Below, one piece after another: positions 48,938-64,000 of a stretch of DNA of 64,000 nt. The stretch comes from Strix aluco (lineage: Eukaryota > Chordata > Aves > Strigiformes > Strigidae), in NCBI RefSeq assembly GCF_031877795.1, contig NC_133931.1, positions 72,453,429 through 72,517,428 of the forward strand. The letters run 5' to 3'. The position numbers and the translations under genes were made by a program. Under the pieces are notes generated by a model. It had not been told where the DNA came from, searched no databases, and saw nothing but the letters and a program-made list of their open reading frames with translations. Every line of letters begins with the position of its first letter. Position 1 is the stretch's first letter.

Positions 48938-50581
48938 AAAATTTAAATTGTGCCAAAGTTCTATCTAATGTGGTACGCTTGAGGACTCTGTAACAGGATC
49001 TGGTAAAGTATGTGATGGACCTCCTTTCTATTCTCATTGCTGCATAGAGTTCAAAAAGATTATCTAGCTTTGCTGGGTTTGCATCATTATTCACAGACTG
49101 AAGTTTGTAGACTTAATTTTTTGGGGCTCAGCATTCTTCAAACCTATGCTTAAAGTATATGAATTCGATTGAAAATTAATTTATCTCCTTCACAAACACT
49201 TTATCCCTGTTTCAAAAGAAAGATTGCTTAGTAATATAGATTTTCATTGATGTCTTTAAGGATTTGTTCACTTAAAATTACTGGAGTAGAGTTCAGGAGG
49301 GGGAAGAGAAACTCAGAATGAAGTGAACTTTAAAAGTGCATATAGTCGCTTTATTTAGTATAAATTATTTCTCTCAAGTTGGATAACCTACTCATCATCC
49401 AATGAAGTATATAGTGGAGACAACCTAATAAGGAAGGTCTGTTTTGGTCCACAATGGCTGTAAAATTTAGCCTTAAGATTGGCTGAAGCAGATAGCTGAA
49501 GCCTGGATATTGAGTTTTATATTCAGCAACCAGGTGAAGTGAGGAAATCATTAGGGCAAATTCTTCTTGTTTGTGCTAATTTGTAGGCAGTGGAGATAGT
49601 GCAGTTCCTTCTCAGAGATCACAGCTATTTAAAGTAGCCTCAGGGTTGCTTTAGTTTATGGCCTTATATTTATGATTTTAGTTTCAGGCATTTACCTGAT
49701 TACCCACTAAAGGGCTAATCTAATAATTGAAAGGTACTGAAGTAGGATAGAAACCCGTTGTGGCTCCTCTTTCCTTCTTTAATACAGTGCTGGATTTAGG
49801 ATAGCCTGGCTGGACCTGAGCATCAGAGGTATGTTAAAGAGGATGATCCCAAGGTAAATGTACACCACCCGTAAAGCTGCTTTCCACTTACATGGAGTCA
49901 TGTGTGTTTAAAGTTCAGACTCTAAAGCAACAGCAAATTCAGAGCAGAGGCAGAGCTGTTTAAGGATATGTCTGCTACAAAGTATAAACTTCAGCTGTAC
50001 CCATGTTCTCAATTAGGATAAAAAAATACTTTTTTTTTTTTCTTTTTCAATGTACTTGTCAGTGTGCTGTCTGGTGTCTTTGTCATCATATTTTTCTCTT
50101 GTTGAAGTATTAGCAGAAATGTGCACTTCTATAAAAACTTTCACCCAAGCTTCAAAGTATTTAATTAGCACTAATTAAGTATTTCTAATCAAATGTGAGG
50201 AAATAAAAGACCACAACAAGCAGCAAAGCAATCTATTTTCTTCAGCTTTTTAACTGATGGTTGACTTGAGCACTGAGTTTGTCTGAGAGTTGTTCTTCAG
50301 AGTGGAAAAAGCAGGAATCTGAGATTTAAGTCAACAAACAAATAAGGTAAAAGTCTCTAGAAAGTACTAGTCGGGAAGAAACATAAGAAGAAAAAGGCCA
50401 TAAGAGAAATGAAAAGACTTTAACTCAGTGGTATTTAATTTTGTATGACACTTGGTAAATCTTAACATTTGAGTGGTCGTAGTAACTTGTCATGGAAGGT
50501 ATTTTAGTTTTCATGTGTTTAAGTTTTTTGTTTGGTTGGGTTTTTTTTAACACTGAAAAGCAGGATTGATCCCCGTTATAC

Positions 50582-50603
50582 AAAGTTACTACAAAGTAAC
50601 TTT
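50582..50603. repeat. 9-bp hairpin with 4-nt loop
   Basis: AAAGTTACT (50582-50590) and AGTAACTTT (50595-50603) are exact reverse complements separated by ACAA. Confidence 0.8.
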
Positions 50604-52411
50604 CTTCAAAGTAGATGTTAAGTGATTATGGCATTCCAAATAGGTTTTTTTTTATTTTTCTAATTAACAGGTACCAACACAAGCTAGAGGAAAAGGCCTC
50701 CTTTGGAAAAAGAGGCAGACATTTCCTTCTCCAAATCATTTTGGTTTCTTTATGGTGCCTACTAGCAAGCAGCTGTTAACGAACACAGTTCCAAAGTGCT
50801 TTTATTTTGAGAATTACTTGCTGCAGGGTGACATATAGAGGCATAGAATTTCAAAAGTGCATGTTTAGAGTACAGCGTCCTTTGTAAATTTAACTTTGAT
50901 TATTAATTAGAAAGATAGGACTGGCAAAGACCATAAGGCATTAATTAACATCCTTGAATATGTTATTTCCATGTAGAACAGAATTCGGTTGTGACCATTG
51001 GTTATTACATTAACCGTATTATCACCCTCTGCTCACTCTGTCCATCTTATTTAGAATGTTTTATACTTAAAGTTTGTAAGTGAGTTGGAAGAGAAATCAG
51101 CTGCTTGTATTTGTGACAGTGCCTATTGCAAAGGGACCTTGTGTTTTGACTGTAGTGTCTGACTGGTACCCTGCTACAAATAGTAAGCTAGACCTGACAT
51201 GACATTAATAATAAGTAGGATAGGAAAGAGAAAAAAATAAGTGGTGAGGATAGACTTTTGAAAAGTATTTTTTTTCCTTTGCTCTCTCTCTATATATATT
51301 TATGTATAGGTGAGTTAATCCTAGATGCTCATTGATTTCCCCCCTCCAAAAAAAGCCTAGCTGATTTGATAACAATATTTGATAATACCCTTGGCTTCAG
51401 GGTGATGCTTTCTTCAAAATTCTGTCATTATAAGGGAAATACTTGGGTTTTGAAAGAGAACATATTGATGAGAAAAGTTTGAAATCCCTCTGTGGCCTTC
51501 TTGTCTTTCTTGATTGGTTTTGCAATACTTGGATAGCAAGAAATAAAACCACTTGTAGTCTCCCTAATCTGAGGAACCCCCCCAGATTGGGTTAAAAGTT
51601 GTGAAAGCTGTGTTTGTCACTGACTTTTCCAGTCTTTAACATAGGGATTAGAGAATGACTAGAGTGTGGTGTACATCAGCAATCCCAGGCAGCAGTTTTG
51701 AAGCTCGCTTGGGACACCATATCCTGAGTCTGAACCAAGAAGTAGAGCCCTGCAACTGCCTCCATGTGTTCAATCGCTACTGTGAAATGGAAATAACAAA
51801 CAGCACGACCCATCCTACACCAAATCCCTTAAATATGCAGATCTTCTTTTGCCAAACTGTGGATGGTGTTCTTACTGTGAGTGTTAATGTCTAGTCTTTC
51901 TCTGAAAAGTACCACACTCCTTGTCACTAGCCTATGTCCTGTCCCTGTTTCCACAGATGCCTTATGCTATTTAGTGAAATGATCCTGAGAAGTCTTAGCC
52001 CAGCTGTGAAGAGGAGTTAGTGGGTAAGGAGGACTGACACACAGCTGTCTTCATGATTATCCAGGTCACAAATAAAAATCTGTGTCATTGATGATACTCC
52101 AGTTATCTGTAAGTAAATGACTGGTGTAACTTTAAGAGAAGATGCAGGTCTCCCTATTTTGTTGTCTGTCTTCTCTTTACTTTCCCATCCATCCAGTGCA
52201 TCAGACATTTATAAAGAAACAAATTATTCTCTTTTTAGAGAACAGACCATCTGTCTGGTCTTTCTGGGTCCACTGGAAGTTTGCACCATGCCATACTCTA
52301 GAGGCAGAATTATATACAAACTTGATAACTTTTATCAGCATTTAAATTGCATTTTGACTCCTTGGTTTCCTTGGTATGACACACTGATGTGTAGCAGATG
52401 TATTTTTCCTG

Positions 52412-52435
52412 CCCCCCCCCCCCCCTTTTTTTTTT
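52412..52435. repeat. C(14)T(10) homopolymer junction
   Basis: Fourteen C bases pass directly into ten T bases. Length here is prone to sequencing error. Confidence 0.9.
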
Positions 52436-53858
52436 AACATCTCCAAATAGTTTCCCTAAAGAAAAATACTTGGTAATAGCTTTAGGAGAAGGAAACATAT
52501 ATTTCACAGAATTACAAAAGGTCTAATATCACTTATTTTCAGAGATATCTATTGTGCTAGTATTTTATATGAAGTATAACTTTGTATAGAGCCTTAGGTT
52601 TATGATAGAAGTAGAAACACGTTTAAATATTATAGTTGTTTTGGTGCTTCATGGAGCTGTGTATGTGCGTAACCTGCATGAATTGGCATCCTCTGTTTGA
52701 ACTCTGACTCCACAGCGTGTCATGAACAGGCAAAGCGGTCTGCTTGAATGCTACGCATCGAGGCACTGGTGACCTCAGATAGTTTGGGATAGAAGAATGG
52801 AGAGACTGGTAGTAAGGCTGGATAACAACGAAGGACTAATGGTTTTGGCATTCTTCCTATTTTTGCATGTGTTTACATGTGGCTGAGCACATCTGGCACT
52901 TTTAATCACGAGCAAATATTAATTGATGTGAATAGAAGGAACAGTCTGACTTTGTCAGCTTTAATGCATGTCCTAGCTGCGTAAGGGCTGATGTGGGGAC
53001 AAGGTGAGACTGTGCCTCAAGATCTGTACTCCCCTGATACTCCAAGGTAAGAGCTAGAGGCTTGATCTTGCCTTCAGAGGTATGAAAACTTGTCAGGACC
53101 CTGTAGACAGTAGTGACAGTTGAGTGCTGTGCATGTACCTGCTCACTGGCCATTTTACAAACTACTGCTGCAGCAGTAGGAGTATCAAAAGATGGAGACT
53201 CTGCATCCTTTCTTAATACCTTTCACTGTACATTGTCTATTTTCCTAATTAAAATTTCACTATCTGTATTTCTGTAGTGGTGTGTTAGGGCCTAATGCAG
53301 CACTCCCACAGCCTGCCCAGCACCGATAATGGATATCTAACTGGAAGATTTTAAAGAAAATCTCAATTTCCCGAGTACAAAAATTAACCAAAAGAAAATA
53401 ATTTATATTTATTGACCATTTGTCAACTTTCCACCACACTTTTTTTTTTTGTATGTAGTTATTTCTGTGCAATTTGTATGTCAAGGTATCTGATTTTTGC
53501 AGATACAGGGTAAGATCTAGGTAAACCTTCCTTTTCTAAGCCTGTTTTATTAGTATGAAATAATCACTTAGGTAACTTTCGTTTTATTTTTACAGTGGGC
53601 TTGGTAAATTATGTATGCTTGAACTTGGTTATTTAACTTTCCTAATTTGGGCTCAGATAGTGAGGCAAAAACTAATTTTGAAATGTCAAGGAGGATGTAT
53701 GCAGCTTGTGGAGTTGATAGGTGTGAAAAAGCAGACTTAAAAGACATTACTTGCTTTGAGAATCTGTGATTTGACTTGGCAAGAGCAACGAATCTGCTGT
53801 AAGGAAAGGGGCAGATTTTTTTTTTTTCCCTTGGATTGCTAAGTAGTTTGAATTGCAC

Positions 53859-54090
53859 TCATAGAATATCTCAAATTGAAAGGGACCCATAAGGATCACT
53901 GACTCCAACTCCCTGCTCCTCACAGGACTACCTAAAAATAAAATGACATGATCCAGATGCTCCTTGAACTCTGACAGGCTTGATGCTGTGACCACTTCCC
54001 TGGGGAGCCTGTTCCAGTCACCAGCCACCCCCTTGGTGAAGAACCTTCTAATGTCCAACCTGAACTTTGTCTGATGCAGCTTCACAGTCT
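53859..54090 (-). mobile_element. CR1-type LINE, 5'-truncated 3' fragment
   Basis: The minus strand encodes a stretch typical of the C-terminus of CR1 ORF2, including GDWNRLPREVVTASSLSEFK, followed by EHLDHV. On the + strand, the copy begins with TCATAGAAT (53859-53867), the reverse of the ATTCTATGA-type unit that ends CR1 elements. It then continues with AAAGGGACCC and CACTTCCCTGGGGAGCCTGT. Only about 230 bp remain, the usual 5'-truncated form. CR1 is the dominant LINE of birds and other reptiles. The frame runs past the expected stop, so the copy is decayed. Confidence 0.93.
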
Positions 54091-61804
<7,714 letters not shown>

Positions 61805-61866
61805 TAAAGGAGACAGAAACTCTCCTCACGGCACGCGGGTGTGACTGCCGCCGCAGCGTCGCTCGA

Positions 61867-61891
61867 GGGGGGGGTGGGGTGGGGTGGGGGG
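61867..61891 (+). repeat. G-rich run, possible G-quadruplex
   Basis: GGGGGGGGTGGGGTGGGGTG followed by more G provides four or more G tracts with single-T loops, a strong G-quadruplex pattern on the + strand. Confidence 0.8.
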
Positions 61892-62664
61892 CGGCAGCAG
61901 CGCCGGGGATGCCCGGGCAAACCAGCCCCCCCGGTCAGGGCGTCGCGGTGGCGTAGGGCAAACCTCGCTTTCACGAGGAAGCTGTGTGTGTAAAACAGCT
62001 TTAAAAGGAGCTCCCGAGTTCCATCCCGCGGCGTGGAGGGGTGTTTCGTATAGACGGGGGGTGCAGCAGAGGCAGATACGTTTTCTCTCTCGGCATTTTG
62101 GGTCCGTCGTTTAGTCATGCCCCAGTTTTGAGATGCTGTTGAGTCAGAGGTAATCCAGGTGAGGTCTTGGGCAAACATCGACCCTGTTGAGCTGTGAGAT
62201 GTGTCTTAAGTGTTGTGAAATAGCAGGTCAGCTCTGCAAATGACTTGAGGGGAAAGGCATCTTAAGGCTTGTTTCTCAGTGTACTGATTTTTCTTTTTCC
62301 TTAAAGTATCAAATGGTGCAAACTCAGTTTGAACGTTAAAAACTAAAGCTGTTTATCTAACTTACAAATTTTACATATGGTAGTAAAGATTCTGGGAGAC
62401 TACTACTTTTCCCTGTCTTGTCTTCAGTAGGTAGGTAAGTTAAAACCCCTGGCAGAACTAATTTTCACTTTGCTAGTTATAATTGAAAATGCAAGAAAGG
62501 CTACATATCTGAAGTAAATGGATATGTGAAAGCACAGAAGAGCAGTAAGTTACACTTTTAGAAAATGGTGATGTATGATTGACATGCTCAGATTGCTTAG
62601 CGTAAAAGACTTTTTCTAAGCTGCTCTAGTTTTTAAACTAACTAAACAACATGTACACCCCCTG

Positions 62665-62686
62665 CCCCCCCCCCCCCCCCCCCCCC
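62665..62686. repeat. Homopolymer C(22)
   Basis: 22 C bases in TMEM245 intron 1. Long C runs are rare and prone to length errors in sequencing. Confidence 0.95.
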
Positions 62687-64000
62687 AAGGTGGAAAGTGA
62701 CATACACAGTGGAAATAAAACTTGAAGAACTGCCCAAAACTGATCAACTTATGTGGGCAAGAGAGAGAGAAACTATCAAGAAAACAAACAAACAAGGTTG
62801 TCCAGGCTTCTGATTTTGAATTACACATGTTCTTCGAATACTAGTTTTATTCCTTTGGTGGAGCTGGTCTATGCTGATATCTCAAACACAACTTTGGAGG
62901 TGCATACCAGAAACAAGTAATAGTTCTCCTGAATGTACTGACAAAGGTTGTTTTGAGCTATTTCTGGTGTGAATAGGATGGACTGGAAAATGTGTTTTGT
63001 CTCTTGAAGGTAAACATTGGGAGAAGAGATTTTCTTGGCTTTCTATTCTGAAGCATTGTCATACTCTGGAAAATGTCAGGGGAGATGTGTTTCTGTTCTG
63101 TTTTGTTCTCAGAAGTATAATTAAGACTGAGTAGACAGAGATGCTCTCTATTTTTATAAATATACAACCATCTTTACCTTCAGCCAAGTGTTGGAAGAAT
63201 GTAAGCATGGATTAGTTCTGATGGGAAGTTTTGATTAGTTGCCACACAATTTACTTGATAAGCTTAAGACTTTACTGTGCATTGGCCTACCCATTTTATT
63301 TTAACAAATCAGCAATTTGCTACACTAACCAACTTGGCTAAGTCCAGTCCTTTATCAAACTTGGTTAATTAAGCTGTACTTAACTGGGTAAGTATAAGGG
63401 TACTAAAGGAAGTTGCACCAATGTAACCTCCTAACTATTGTTGTAATGCCCCGCTGGATGTCTCTGTGTGCTCAGTGCAGTTTTGCTTAGCAGTGTCTGG
63501 TACTTTTGTTTCTGGTGTGACACTTGTGTTCGTTGAAGTGCTGTAAGGTTTTAAGTGGGCCAAAGGATAATAAGCTCCCAAAACTCTTCTGACTTGAGTT
63601 CCTTGGGAAGATTTCAGGTTCATGTCACAATAACTGACCATGGGCTTCCTTAAGCGAACCAGTTGCTGTAGCTTTCTAAGCAAGCTGCCTATGTCTCTTT
63701 CTGGGGCGTTCTATGAGAAAGAAACGGTGGGGCTTCCCTTTGTAAATAACCTCTGCTCAGCCTGGCATCATCTGTACACTTTACAGTGTTTTCCTATTCC
63801 GGTTTCTTGAATTTTGCTGTTACCTGATTTATATTATCTCAGAGCTGTAGCAGGATAACTTAATTTTATCCATGCTGCTGAGGAGCCTTGAGCTGGATCA
63901 GTTAATAGTATCTGCTTTAACTTCAGTTAATCATTTTAAAGCCATTTAATTGCCATGTTATATTGCAAGACTGTTTGCATGTGTACAGTCTGCTTGTTAG

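Larger units (their letters stand above)
47554..50210 (+). other. FRRS1L: FRRS1L 3' UTR (extent uncertain)
   Basis: Noncoding sequence after the TGA. Canonical AATAAA hexamers occur at 48712, 50202, 51542, 55682, 56328 and 58921, so the 3' end could lie anywhere from about 48.7 kb to 58.9 kb. I show the span to the second signal only as a working estimate. The region has a GT-rich stretch (47827-47884), a T20 run (48090-48109) and a 20-bp palindrome (48918-48937). Confidence 0.45.
50211..53858. other. FRRS1L downstream region, nothing recognised
   Basis: This may be distal 3' UTR or intergenic DNA. It holds a 9-bp hairpin (50582-50603), a candidate AATAAA at 51542 followed by GT-rich sequence, and a C14-T10 run (52412-52435). 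No exon is supported. Confidence 0.6.

Overview
This is a vertebrate genomic window, almost certainly from a bird. The clues are a CR1-type LINE 3' fragment (53.9-54.1 kb), a solo LTR of the family that starts TGTCATGGTTTAACCCC on this strand and is common in avian genomes (28.9-29.5 kb), sparse interspersed repeats, short introns, and very GC-rich CpG-island first exons. Codon-level reading recovers parts of three genes, all on the + strand: the 3' end of EPB41L4B (three exons, 6.28-11.88 kb), the complete coding region of FRRS1L (five exons, 40.84-47.55 kb) and the first coding exon of TMEM245 (60.77-61.39 kb). The order and common orientation EPB41L4B > FRRS1L > TMEM245 match the block on human 9q31, which supports all three assignments.

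Layout. 1-12.1 kb: introns and last exons of EPB41L4B, a FERM-domain cortical protein. The visible 100 C-terminal residues contain adjacent NPF and DPF motifs and end in -MTEL, a class I PDZ-ligand pattern. 12.1-40.3 kb: about 28 kb with no recognisable coding exon. It holds a GGAA microsatellite, the solo LTR with a 5-bp target duplication, an orphan CpG island near 35 kb and a compound ATT/GTT microsatellite. 40.3-47.6 kb: the FRRS1L CpG-island promoter and gene. The deduced protein has 283 residues, with signal peptide, DOMON-type domain and C-terminal hydrophobic anchor. Intron 1 carries an RE1/NRSE-like REST site, fitting a neuron-enriched gene. 47.6-60.3 kb: FRRS1L 3' UTR of uncertain length and intergenic DNA with the CR1 fragment. 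60.4-64 kb: TMEM245 CpG island with a ZNF143-type ACTACA element, exon 1 (208 codons), and the start of intron 1 with long poly(T) and poly(C) runs.

The three genes are neighbours by conserved synteny and are not known to form a pathway. EPB41L4B acts at the cell cortex, FRRS1L in AMPA-receptor biogenesis in the ER, and TMEM245 is a multi-pass membrane protein of the AI-2E-like family. I found no RNA gene, CRISPR array or convincing novel coding system. The most notable unexplained items are the orphan CpG island at 35 kb, the RE1-like element in FRRS1L intron 1, the endocytic-type motifs in the 69-nt EPB41L4B exon, and several perfect inverted repeats.
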